NCBI GenBank assembly: GCA_947628545.1
Contig: CANRAJ010000004.1
Location: 1 to 33,921, forward strand
Length of the DNA: 33,921 nt
Origin: an uncultured Bacilli bacterium
GTDB taxonomy: Bacteria; Bacillota_I; Bacilli_A; RF39; UBA660
Direction: 5' to 3'
Shown: positions 1 through 6,618 of the stretch, piece by piece
Layout of the letters: each line of letters begins with the position of its first letter
Position numbering within the stretch: the stretch's first letter is position 1
The notes under the pieces: model-generated
What the model was told of the DNA's origin: nothing
The model's input: the letters and a program-made list of their open reading frames with translations, nothing else
Databases searched by the model: none
Made by a program: the position numbers and the translations under genes

Positions 1-156
1 AAACATTATATATTTTGTTAATCAAATAAACAGAAAATATGAATTTGTATTTGTATTTATTATTTAAATATAATGACAGTAAAAATTCAAGAACGAGATT
101 GTTAATTTATTATTTAACTAAATATAATAAAGTTTAAATTTAATTAAAATAGCAAT

Positions 157-172
157 GTTTCACGTGAAACAT
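157..172. promoter_or_regulatory. parS: parS centromere site (ParB/Spo0J binding)
   Basis: The sequence TGTTTCACGTGAAACA is an exact match to the consensus parS site bound by ParB/Spo0J in Firmicutes and many other bacteria. It sits at the centre of a larger perfect 30-bp palindrome spanning 150-179. ParB nucleates here, spreads and recruits SMC near the origin. The site implies that a ParAB-type system exists elsewhere in the genome and that this window is close to oriC. Confidence 0.95.
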
Positions 173-301
173 TGCTATAAACTAAATAGTATATATACGA
201 AATAGTTTAATTTAAAATGAAATATTAAAATTAAAATTTTATTTAATTAAATAGTAATAAATATAAATAAAAATAAATGTTATTAAAAATAAATATAAAA
301 T

Positions 302-315
302 ATTTCCCGGGAAAT
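302..315. promoter_or_regulatory. Noc binding site (NBS) 1
   Basis: ATTTCCCGGGAAAT is identical to the consensus bound by the nucleoid occlusion protein Noc of Bacillus subtilis, a ParB paralogue that keeps the division septum off the nucleoid. Here it is the core of a perfect 28-bp palindrome (295-322) in non-coding DNA, between parS and the SRP RNA promoter. Two more identical copies lie at 2691 and 5663. Because the identification rests on an exact consensus match repeated three times, I consider it secure. The noc gene itself is outside this window. Confidence 0.9.
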
Positions 316-354
316 ATTTTATTCCATTCAATAAATAAAACAAATGTTTGTATA

Positions 355-383
355 TTGATAAATAAAAATAAATATGCTAAAAT
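355..383 (+). promoter_or_regulatory. Promoter of the SRP RNA gene
   Basis: A -35 box TTGATA (355-360) is followed after 17 bp by an extended -10 box, TG-C-TAAAAT (375-383). Transcription would start near 388-391, exactly where the folded SRP RNA begins. The fit between predicted start and RNA 5' end supports both calls. Confidence 0.8.
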
Positions 384-387
384 GATT

Positions 388-470
388 AAGTGCAACAAAT
401 ATATTGTAACCTGGTCAGAATCGGAAGATAGCAGCCATATCAATCCCTATTTGTGTGCACTTTTATTTTA
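388..470 (+). ncRNA. ffs: Signal recognition particle RNA, short (4.5S-like) form
   Basis: The core segment at 412-436 has the SRP domain IV signature: GGTCAG on the 5' side, a GGAA tetraloop closed as CGGAAG, and AGCAGCC on the 3' side. The ends pair into a long stem: 388-394 with 456-462 and 395-400 with 449-454, leaving one bulged G at 455. The inner ATTG/CAAT and TGG/CCA pairs continue the helix. A T-rich run follows at 461-470 and may serve as terminator. The RNA scaffolds Ffh for co-translational membrane targeting. At about 75 nt it lacks the Alu domain found in Bacillus scRNA. In B. subtilis the SRP RNA lies between tadA and dnaX; here it precedes tadA. Confidence 0.9.
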
Positions 471-506
471 AATAAAATAATATAAAACAAATGTTTGGGT
501 GATGTT

Positions 507-929
507 ATGAAAAAAGAATACTTTGATCTAGCAATTAAGGAAGCCAAAAAGGCCTATAAAAGGGATGAAATACCAGTTGGTTGCGTCATTGTTAATAATC
601 AAAAAATTATTAGTAAGGCCCATAATACCCGGGAAAAAAGTAATAATATCCTAGGCCATGCTGAAATAAATGCTATTCAAAAAGCCAGCAAAAAGCTTAA
701 AACATGGAAATTGGATAATTGTGAATTATATGTTACTTTAAAGCCATGTACTATGTGTGAATCCATAATAAGACAATCTAGAATTAAAAAAGTATACTAT
801 CTTTTAGATAAATTGGCTAATAAAAGTGAATATACAAAAACAACTTTTGAAAAGATTGATATTTCCAGTGATTATTCGGTATTATTAAGTAATTTTTTTG
901 CAAATAAAAGGCATAAAAATTCCAAATAA
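507..929 (+). CDS. tadA: tRNA-specific adenosine deaminase TadA
   Basis: This 140-residue protein deaminates adenosine 34 to inosine in the anticodon of tRNA-Arg(ACG). It belongs to the cytidine/deoxycytidylate deaminase fold. The zinc site is visible: the HAE motif at residues 51-53 gives the ligand His and the proton-shuttling Glu, and PCTMC supplies Cys81 and Cys84. Length is normal for the family. I chose ATG 507 because GGGTGAT lies just upstream; a TTG at 495 would place the start inside the ribosome binding site. It sits between the SRP RNA and dnaX, as expected for the Bacillus-type order. No separate strong promoter is evident, so read-through from the SRP promoter is possible. Confidence 0.95.
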   Translation: MKKEYFDLAIKEAKKAYKRDEIPVGCVIVNNQKIISKAHNTREKSNNILGHAEINAIQKASKKLKTWKLDNCELYVTLKPCTMCESIIRQSRIKKVYYLLDKLANKSEYTKTTFEKIDISSDYSVLLSNFFANKRHKNSK

Positions 930-931
930 TA

Positions 932-940
932 TGATATAAT
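932..940 (+). promoter_or_regulatory. Extended -10 promoter upstream of dnaX
   Basis: The sequence TG-A-TATAAT is a perfect extended -10 element in the 32-bp gap between tadA and dnaX. The matching -35 region is poor, which is common for TGn-type promoters. A start near 947 would leave a short leader carrying the ribosome binding site GGGAGG (951-956). Confidence 0.65.
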
Positions 941-961
941 ATTGATATACGGGAGGCACCT

Positions 962-2590
962 ATGAGTTATAAAGTATTGTATCGAAAATATCGTCCCAAT
1001 TCTTTTAGTGAGGTTGTGGGGCAAGAAGCAACAGTTAAAATATTAAAAAACTCCATTATCAACGAAAAAATATCCCATGCGTATTTATTTTCGGGCCCCA
1101 GAGGTACCGGAAAAACCAGCATGGCGCGCATTTTTGCCAAAGTTATTAATTGCTTAAATCCTAAGAATGGTGAGGCCTGTGGCGAATGTCAAAATTGTCT
1201 TAATTTTGGGAACAATCCCGATATTATTGAGATAGATGCGGCCTCTAATAATGGAGTTGATGAGATAAGGGAATTAATTAATAACGTAAAATTAATGCCT
1301 AGCTCAGCAAAATTTAAAGTTTATATTATCGATGAAGTACACATGTTAAGTCAAAGTGCGTTTAATGCTTTATTATTAACTTTAGAAGAGCCCCCAAGTC
1401 ATGTAATATTTATTTTGGCAACCACAAATCTTGAAAGTGTTCCTATAACCATTGTTTCGCGGTGTCAAAAGTTTGAATTCTACAGAATTGGCGAAGATTT
1501 AATTACGAAACAATTACAAAATATCTGTGAAAAAGAAAAAATTAAGTATGATTTAGATGGTTTAAAAGAGATTACGGCCTTAGCCGATGGGGGAATGCGG
1601 GATGCACTAAGTATGCTCGACCAACTATCTAAAGAAGGCCAAAAAATTGATTTAGATTTAGTTATTAAGGAATTAGGATCCATATCTCTTATTAAAATAA
1701 AAGACTTAGTTCAGGCCTTAGATGATGGTAATACAACTACAGTTGTGGAAATCATAAGTGATTTAAAAAAGACCAATATAAATTATAAAATAGTGGTTAA
1801 AAAAATTATTGAATTATTAAGTCAAAAAGCAGTCGATGTTTTAGAAAACAATAGTGGAAATTACCTAACATATCGAGAAATTAAACGCATAATTTTAGAA
1901 TTGAATGACGAATTAAATAAAATAAATATTAATGTAAATCCGTATATTATAATTCAAATGATTTTATTAGATAATGAAACTATGGCTGTAAATCCCATTC
2001 CTATAAAAGAAAGTAAGGTTGAAAAAGAAACTGGAAAAAATGAACCAATCTTGGCTAAAGAAGTGATAGTCAAAGAAGAATCATTAAAGCCCGAAAAAAA
2101 AGAAGAAAGTTTAGATAATAAATCTAAAAAAGAAACTCAAATAAATAATGAGTTTCTTAAAGAAATAAGGGTAAATAATTGTTTTGTTGCAGCGAGTAAA
2201 GAGGACTTAAATCATTTAAAAGATAATTGGCATGTTTTTCAAGAAGAGTGTCCGGCCAAATTAAAAGGATTATTAATGGATACGGTTCCGGTTGCTTCTT
2301 CGCCAGATAATGGCATCTTAATGACCAATATAGAGCACCAATGTATGGAAATTAACAACGAAATTGCTAACATTGAGAAGGAGTACCGGAAAAAATTTAA
2401 ACAAGCCGTAAAATTAATTTGTTTAGCCAATACGGAATGGGAAGCGGAAAAACAAGCGTTTATAAAAAACAAAAACAATGGTTATAAATACGAATTAAAA
2501 AGTGAAGAAGAATTAAAAAAAGAAAATAGCAGTGAAATTGAACAAATTGCTAATGATATTTTTAATGGTGCGAAAATCGAAATTAAATAA
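962..2590 (+). CDS. dnaX: DNA polymerase III subunit tau (clamp loader ATPase), possibly also gamma
   Basis: This 542-residue clamp-loader ATPase opens and loads the beta sliding clamp and, in its full form, ties the polymerases to the helicase. The AAA+ domain shows Walker A GPRGTGKT (45-52), the zinc cysteines C64, C73, C76 and C79, Walker B DEVH (124-127) and the sensor/arginine-finger SRC motif (166-168). A Lys/Glu-rich linker (about 345-395) separates the ATPase collar from the C-terminal tau domain. Within that linker eight consecutive A residues (2094-2101) form an in-phase A AAA AAA slippery heptamer; a -1 shift would meet a stop at 2116 and give a gamma-like product of about 384 residues. 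The ribosome binding site is GGGAGG. It heads the conserved dnaX-ebfC-recR cluster. Confidence 0.96.
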   Translation: MSYKVLYRKYRPNSFSEVVGQEATVKILKNSIINEKISHAYLFSGPRGTGKTSMARIFAKVINCLNPKNGEACGECQNCLNFGNNPDIIEIDAASNNGVDEIRELINNVKLMPSSAKFKVYIIDEVHMLSQSAFNALLLTLEEPPSHVIFILATTNLESVPITIVSRCQKFEFYRIGEDLITKQLQNICEKEKIKYDLDGLKEITALADGGMRDALSMLDQLSKEGQKIDLDLVIKELGSISLIKIKDLVQALDDGNTTTVVEIISDLKKTNINYKIVVKKIIELLSQKAVDVLENNSGNYLTYREIKRIILELNDELNKININVNPYIIIQMILLDNETMAVNPIPIKESKVEKETGKNEPILAKEVIVKEESLKPEKKEESLDNKSKKETQINNEFLKEIRVNNCFVAASKEDLNHLKDNWHVFQEECPAKLKGLLMDTVPVASSPDNGILMTNIEHQCMEINNEIANIEKEYRKKFKQAVKLICLANTEWEAEKQAFIKNKNNGYKYELKSEEELKKENSSEIEQIANDIFNGAKIEIK

Positions 2591-2607
2591 AAAAGGAGAG
2601 AAATAAG

Positions 2608-2904
2608 ATGAATATGCAAAATTTAATGGCTCAAGCCCAAAAATTACAAAGGGAAATAACGAAAAAGAAAGAAGAAATCGATAATGAAATATTTCCCGGG
2701 AAATATGAATGGGTCGAATTATCTTTTAATGGCAAGAAGGAGTTACAAAGTTTTAAAATAACAAAGGAAGGTCCCATCAGTGAAGAAGATAAAGAAATGC
2801 TTGAAGATATGATTCTTTTAGCCATCAAAGATGCTTTTAAAAAGATTGATGAAGAAACTAATAAAAAAATGGGCCAATATGCCTCAATGAGTGGTTTAAT
2901 GTAA
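2608..2904 (+). CDS. ebfC: Nucleoid-associated protein, YbaB/EbfC family
   Basis: This 98-residue protein is the YbaB/EbfC (B. subtilis YaaK) homologue, a dimeric DNA-binding protein almost always encoded between dnaX and recR. The N-terminal coiled-coil helix (residues 1-30, rich in Gln, Lys and Glu) and the C-terminal helix ending in a Met/Gly-rich tail fit the family. ATG 2608 is preceded by AAGGAGAG. An exact Noc binding site (2691-2704) lies inside the gene and dictates the residues IFPGKY (28-33 region), a segment that is small and Gly-rich in the Bacillus homologue as I recall it. The downstream recR starts 2 bp after the stop. Confidence 0.93.
   Translation: MNMQNLMAQAQKLQREITKKKEEIDNEIFPGKYEWVELSFNGKKELQSFKITKEGPISEEDKEMLEDMILLAIKDAFKKIDEETNKKMGQYASMSGLM
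2691..2704. promoter_or_regulatory. Noc binding site (NBS) 2, inside ebfC
   Basis: A second exact copy of ATTTCCCGGGAAAT, this time within coding sequence. Read in the ebfC frame it encodes Phe-Pro-Gly-Lys. Flanking bases extend the symmetry slightly (AT on both sides). Confidence 0.9.
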
Positions 2905-2906
2905 TT

Positions 2907-3518
2907 ATGAATCAAGAAGTATATCCCGAACCATTACAAAAATTAATTAATTTTTATAAGAAATTACCCGGAATTGGTGAAAAAAATGCCGAAAGAATGG
3001 CCTTAGCAACTTATAATTTAGATGACGAAGAATTAACCAAAATGAGTGAAACCTTAACGGGTTTAAAAGAAAAGCTAGTTAATTGTTCAATCTGTGGTCA
3101 ATTATCAGCAACGGATATTTGTCCCATTTGTCAAGATGAAAATCGCGATCATAACCTTATTTGCATTGTGGAAGATTATAAAAGCGTTTTTTCTTTCGAA
3201 AAGGTCGGTAATTATAAAGGAACGTATCATGTTTTAAACGGTTTGATTTCTCCAATTGATAACATTGGACCGGAAAACATCAATATAAGTAGTTTAGTTA
3301 AAAGAGTTGAAAAATTAGCTAAACCCGAATTAATTTTAGCATTAAAATCCACGGTTGAAGGGGAAACAACGACACTTTATATTAAGAAGATATTTGAAAA
3401 AAAGGATATTACGATCTCGCGACTTTCTTATGGTATTCCGATGGGTGCTGAAATTGATTACTTAGATATTATTACTTTAGACAAGGCCTTGGAGGATCGA
3501 AAAAAAATATCCGAATAA
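2907..3518 (+). CDS. recR: Recombination mediator protein RecR
   Basis: RecR works with RecF and RecO to load RecA on gapped DNA. The 203-residue protein shows the family order: N-terminal helix-hairpin-helix (LPGIGEKNAERMA, about residues 20-32), a four-cysteine zinc finger (CSIC...CPIC), then a Toprim domain beginning CIVEDYKSVF, and a C-terminal region with a GIPMGAEIDYLD segment. The start at 2907 lies 2 bp after the ebfC stop and has no clear Shine-Dalgarno sequence, so translation is probably coupled to ebfC. Confidence 0.96.
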   Translation: MNQEVYPEPLQKLINFYKKLPGIGEKNAERMALATYNLDDEELTKMSETLTGLKEKLVNCSICGQLSATDICPICQDENRDHNLICIVEDYKSVFSFEKVGNYKGTYHVLNGLISPIDNIGPENINISSLVKRVEKLAKPELILALKSTVEGETTTLYIKKIFEKKDITISRLSYGIPMGAEIDYLDIITLDKALEDRKKISE

Positions 3519-3540
3519 AAAGAAGGACAGGTCATATAAT
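3513..3540 (+). promoter_or_regulatory. Candidate sporulation (sigma-E-like) promoter of bofA
   Basis: CATATAAT at 3533-3540 resembles the CATACANT -10 element of the mother-cell sigma factor E, and GAATA lies 15 bp upstream (3513-3517). This is a pattern match in an AT-rich genome and is tentative. It gains some weight from its position directly before a sporulation gene. Confidence 0.35.
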
Positions 3541-3558
3541 TTTAACGAGGTAGATTAT

Positions 3559-3756
3559 ATGGGCAAGGTTGGAAAATATATTTTTAAAATCGTTCGTAAT
3601 ATTGTGCTAGCATTTTGTTTTATTTATGGGTTTGATTTAATTGCCTCAGGATTAAACATTGTAATTCCTTTAAATTTTATCACCATTGGTTTAGTTACTT
3701 TTTTGGGATTACCGGGTTTACTAGCACTGATTGGAGTATATTTTGTTTTAGTTTAG
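3559..3756 (+). CDS. bofA: BofA-like inhibitor of pro-sigma-K processing
   Basis: A 65-residue integral membrane protein located directly after recR, where B. subtilis also carries bofA. It has two hydrophobic segments (about residues 12-30 and 36-64) joined by a short polar turn. The C-terminal stretch with PLNFITIGLVTFLGLPG matches the conserved part of the BofA family. BofA holds the SpoIVFB protease inactive in the outer forespore membrane until a forespore signal arrives. GAGG precedes the ATG. The gene is followed after 9 bp by holB. Assignment rests on size, topology, the PxNxxTxxxxxxxGxPG pattern and neighbourhood. Confidence 0.85.
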   Translation: MGKVGKYIFKIVRNIVLAFCFIYGFDLIASGLNIVIPLNFITIGLVTFLGLPGLLALIGVYFVLV

Positions 3757-3765
3757 GAGGTTTAA

Positions 3766-4590
3766 GTGGTTGTAGCAGCGAAGTTAGCCAATTTAGTTAA
3801 ATTATATCATGAGCAAAAATTAGCTCATGTTTATTTGCTTGAAACTAACGATATGGCCCAAGCATATCAAGATATTTTAACAATCATCAAACAAATAAAC
3901 TGTGAAGGTGATTATCAAGAAAACTGCACAACCTGCAATTTATGTAATTTAATTGATCAAGGCAATTTACCATCTTTTATTGAAATAGCTCCTGATGGAA
4001 CAATGATAAAAAAAGAACAAGTATTGGAGTTAAAAAAGAGATTTAGTTATAAACCAATTTATACGCAAAATAACATTTATTTAATAAAAGAAGCCGATAA
4101 ACTAAATGGTACGGCTACTAATACGATGTTGAAGTTTATTGAAGAGCCAAGTGAAAATGTAATTGGTTTTTTGCTGACAAATAATATTAATAATGTCTTG
4201 CCTACGATAAAAAGTCGATGTGAAATCATTAATTTGAACTATGAAGAAAAAATCGCGGACGATGTTTTAGCTTATCAAGATGTAGCCATTAAATATATTA
4301 AGCAAACAGAACTAGTCAAAGTGGATAAAATTATGTATAATAAAAGCGTAATTCTAAATGATTATCCCGAAAGAGCAGATGTTAGCAAAATTTTTAAAAT
4401 GATTTTCCATATTTATTATGCGAAATACAATGGATCGGAAGATTATGCTTTTTTAAATCATTTAACGACGAAAGATTTAAAAAAACGGGTAAACTTGTTA
4501 ATAACGTTATTGGATAATCTCGAAACGAATGCAAATTTAGAATTATTATTAGATAAATATGTAATAGAATTGAGTGATGATAATGGCTAA
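3766..4590 (+). CDS. holB: DNA polymerase III delta-prime subunit
   Basis: This 274-residue protein is the non-ATP-hydrolysing stator subunit of the clamp loader. It has the AAA+ fold but a degenerate Walker A region, as is normal for delta-prime. Four cysteines (C45, C53, C56 and C59 region, ENCTTCNLC) form the zinc module. The segment around KEADKLNGTATNTMLKFIEEP corresponds to Walker B/sensor 1, and TIKSRCEII carries the SRC motif that contacts the neighbouring ATP site. It begins with GTG at 3766, well placed after TAGGAGG. Its 3' end overlaps ricT. It belongs to the same transcription unit as recR and bofA, unless the bofA promoter acts independently. Confidence 0.93.
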   Translation: MVVAAKLANLVKLYHEQKLAHVYLLETNDMAQAYQDILTIIKQINCEGDYQENCTTCNLCNLIDQGNLPSFIEIAPDGTMIKKEQVLELKKRFSYKPIYTQNNIYLIKEADKLNGTATNTMLKFIEEPSENVIGFLLTNNINNVLPTIKSRCEIINLNYEEKIADDVLAYQDVAIKYIKQTELVKVDKIMYNKSVILNDYPERADVSKIFKMIFHIYYAKYNGSEDYAFLNHLTTKDLKKRVNLLITLLDNLETNANLELLLDKYVIELSDDNG

Positions 4591-5350
4591 AGTTTATAGT
4601 ATTGCTTTTAAAGATAATGGGAAAAATTATAATTTTAAATCAAGTGAGGATTATCAAAAAGGCGATTATGTTATTGTAGATACTGACAATGGATTACAAT
4701 ATGGGAAAGTGCAAGCCGAAATAAATTATAAAGGCGAAATTGCGGAATTAAAACCCATTGTCCGTCTAGCAACAAAGGAAGATGAAGAACAATTTTTGGC
4801 GATATTAAGAGAAAGTGCAGAAGCCAAAAAAAAATGCATTTCCTTAGTAAAAAATTTGGGACTTAAAATGAATGTTATAAGTGCCCGGTTTTCGTTTGAT
4901 AAAAATCAATTGCTTTTTGATTTTACGGCCGATGATCGCGTTGATTTCCGAGAATTAGCTAAGAAACTCGCCGGAATTTATCACACGCGGATTGAATTAC
5001 ACCAAATTGGGGCCCGCGATAAAGCCAAAAAGGTTGGAGGCGTGGGTGTCTGTGGTGAAAAATTATGTTGTCAAAGATTCTTAAATAAAATTGAGGGTGT
5101 GGCGATGACAATGGCCAAAAATCAAAATCTCGCACTTAATCCTAGTAAAATTAATGGTGCCTGTGGTCGTTTAATGTGTTGTTTGGCCTATGAAGATGAA
5201 CTATACGAAAAAAATAATAAAAATATGCCTCAAATTGGGAAAAAGATTGCAACACCTAAAGGCGAAGGCCAAGTTATTAGTGTAAATGTTTTGGAACGCA
5301 AATATAAAGTTTTAATTGATGGCAATAAAGAGGAATTTTATGTTGAATAA
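4583..5350 (+). CDS. ricT: PSP1-domain protein RicT (YaaT)
   Basis: A 255-residue PSP1 C-terminal domain protein. In B. subtilis, YaaT/RicT joins RicA and RicF in a complex carrying iron-sulfur clusters that directs RNase Y and is needed for sporulation, competence and biofilm formation. The diagnostic cysteine clusters are present: CGEKLCC near residue 161 and CGRLMCC near residue 196. I chose ATG 4583, preceded by GAGTGAT; upstream GTG/ATG codons at 4574 and 4577 give the same frame with a worse spacing. It overlaps holB by 8 bp and yabB by 11 bp, so translation is coupled along the operon. Confidence 0.93.
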   Translation: MAKVYSIAFKDNGKNYNFKSSEDYQKGDYVIVDTDNGLQYGKVQAEINYKGEIAELKPIVRLATKEDEEQFLAILRESAEAKKKCISLVKNLGLKMNVISARFSFDKNQLLFDFTADDRVDFRELAKKLAGIYHTRIELHQIGARDKAKKVGGVGVCGEKLCCQRFLNKIEGVAMTMAKNQNLALNPSKINGACGRLMCCLAYEDELYEKNNKNMPQIGKKIATPKGEGQVISVNVLERKYKVLIDGNKEEFYVE

Positions 5351-6056
5351 AATTCGCAAAAACGATCTTTTTGATTATCCCAACCGGTATATTTATCAAG
5401 ATTTAGATGGTTTTAAGTTTTCATTAGATTCCATTTTATTAGCCGAGTTTGTTAAAATTCATAAAAATGATCAATTAATTTTGGATATGTGCACTGGTAA
5501 TGCGCCTATTCCGTTAATTCTTTCGACAAGGACAAGCTTACCAATATATGCTTTTGAAATCCAAAAAGATATTGCCCATTTAGCCGATTTATCTATTAAG
5601 GAAAATAATTTAACTGAGCAAATTACCTTGGTAAATGACGATGTTTTAAATCTGCCTTCTTTATTTCCCGGGAAATATTTTGATATAATTACTTGTAATC
5701 CCCCATATTTTACTTATGCTAATAAACAAGAATTAAACAAAAGTGATTTAAAAACTATAGCCCGGCACGAGGTTTTAATAACATTAGATAATATTTTTGC
5801 TTTAGCCAGCACGGCTTTAAAAGAAACGGGCAGCTTTTATTTAGTTCATCGGCCTGAAAGAATTGATGAAATCATTATTACAGCAACTAAATACAAATTA
5901 AAGTTGAAAGAATTACAAGCTGTTGTAACGGGGGAAAATCATTTTAAAATTATTTTAATGCGATTTCAAAAACATGGTAACTATGGGGTAAAAATTAATG
6001 ATATAATAAATGTTAGTAACTTATCGAGTTATCAAAATATATTTCGAAAGGAGTAA
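5340..6056 (+). CDS. tRNA1(Val) (adenine-37-N6)-methyltransferase, YabB/TrmN6 family
   Basis: A 238-residue class I SAM-dependent methyltransferase. The glycine-rich motif I region reads LDMCTGNAPIPL, and the catalytic CNPPYF motif (NPPY of N6-adenine methyltransferases) is clear. In B. subtilis, YabB follows YaaT and YabA; here yabA (replication initiation control) is missing and yabB follows ricT directly with an 11-bp overlap. ATG 5340 has AGAGGA upstream. An exact Noc site lies inside the gene (5663-5676) and encodes FPGK between the acidic SAM-binding region and NPPY. Confidence 0.9.
   Translation: MLNKIRKNDLFDYPNRYIYQDLDGFKFSLDSILLAEFVKIHKNDQLILDMCTGNAPIPLILSTRTSLPIYAFEIQKDIAHLADLSIKENNLTEQITLVNDDVLNLPSLFPGKYFDIITCNPPYFTYANKQELNKSDLKTIARHEVLITLDNIFALASTALKETGSFYLVHRPERIDEIIITATKYKLKLKELQAVVTGENHFKIILMRFQKHGNYGVKINDIINVSNLSSYQNIFRKE
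5663..5676. promoter_or_regulatory. Noc binding site (NBS) 3, inside yabB homologue
   Basis: The third exact copy of ATTTCCCGGGAAAT in this window. It lies in the same reading phase relative to its gene as NBS 2 and again encodes Phe-Pro-Gly-Lys-Tyr together with the following bases. Confidence 0.9.
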
Positions 6057-6058
6057 TT

Positions 6059-6610
6059 ATGAAGTTAATTGTTGGTTTAGGCAATCCTGATCAAGAATAT
6101 GATGGCACCAGACATAATGTGGGATTCCGCATTGTAGATAATTATTTGGGTGCCGTTAATTGGCAAAATAAAATGCAAGCTCTATTTTATAAAACCACGA
6201 TTAATAATGAAATAGTTTATTTTGTAAAGCCCTTAACATACATGAATTTATCCGGTGATGCGGTGGCAGCATATGTAAATTATTTTAAAATTAATTTGGA
6301 CGATATTTTAATAATTCAAGATGATTTGGACGAAGCCCTTGGTACTTTTAAATTAAAGAAAAAAAGTAGTTCAGGAGGCCATAATGGGATAAAATCGATT
6401 ATTCAAAGATTGGGTACTGATGATTTTGCCCGGCTAAAAGTTGGTATTGGTAATAATCAAACTGGCGATACCATCGATTTTGTATTAGGTAAATTTAGTG
6501 CTCAAGAAGCCGAAATCTTAGCCAAATTACAACCAACTTTTAACGATATTATTACCTCTTTTATTGAAAAGGGTATTGCCAAAACCATGAATGTCTATAA
6601 TACAAAGTAG
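6059..6610 (+). CDS. pth: Peptidyl-tRNA hydrolase
   Basis: This 183-residue enzyme releases peptides from prematurely dissociated peptidyl-tRNA and is essential in bacteria. The family signature is complete: GLGNP with Asn9, TRHNVGF with catalytic His19, the PLTYMNLSG loop, the IIQDDLD segment with the Asp that supports the histidine, and SSGGHNGIKSI. Length is typical. It follows yabB by 2 bp, with AAAGGAG just upstream of the ATG, and precedes mfd by 8 bp, so it is part of the same operon. Confidence 0.97.
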   Translation: MKLIVGLGNPDQEYDGTRHNVGFRIVDNYLGAVNWQNKMQALFYKTTINNEIVYFVKPLTYMNLSGDAVAAYVNYFKINLDDILIIQDDLDEALGTFKLKKKSSSGGHNGIKSIIQRLGTDDFARLKVGIGNNQTGDTIDFVLGKFSAQEAEILAKLQPTFNDIITSFIEKGIAKTMNVYNTK

Positions 6611-6618
6611 GGATTAAA

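Larger units (their letters stand above)
1..387. other. AT-rich non-coding region upstream of the SRP RNA
   Basis: No convincing gene is visible here. The stretch is extremely AT-rich and low in complexity, with short open frames in both directions that have no ribosome binding site and no recognisable product. It holds three supported elements, listed separately: a parS palindrome, a Noc-type palindrome and the promoter of the SRP RNA gene. The placement suggests an origin-proximal intergenic region used for chromosome organisation. Confidence 0.7.

Noticed and set aside
243-471. Short open frames on both strands in the first 470 bp
   Set aside because: They cross the Noc palindrome and the SRP RNA, lack ribosome binding sites and have low-complexity products.
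624-637. AATACCCGGGAAAA in tadA as a fourth Noc site
   Set aside because: Three of 14 positions differ from the consensus, including the left half, so it is not listed with the three exact copies.
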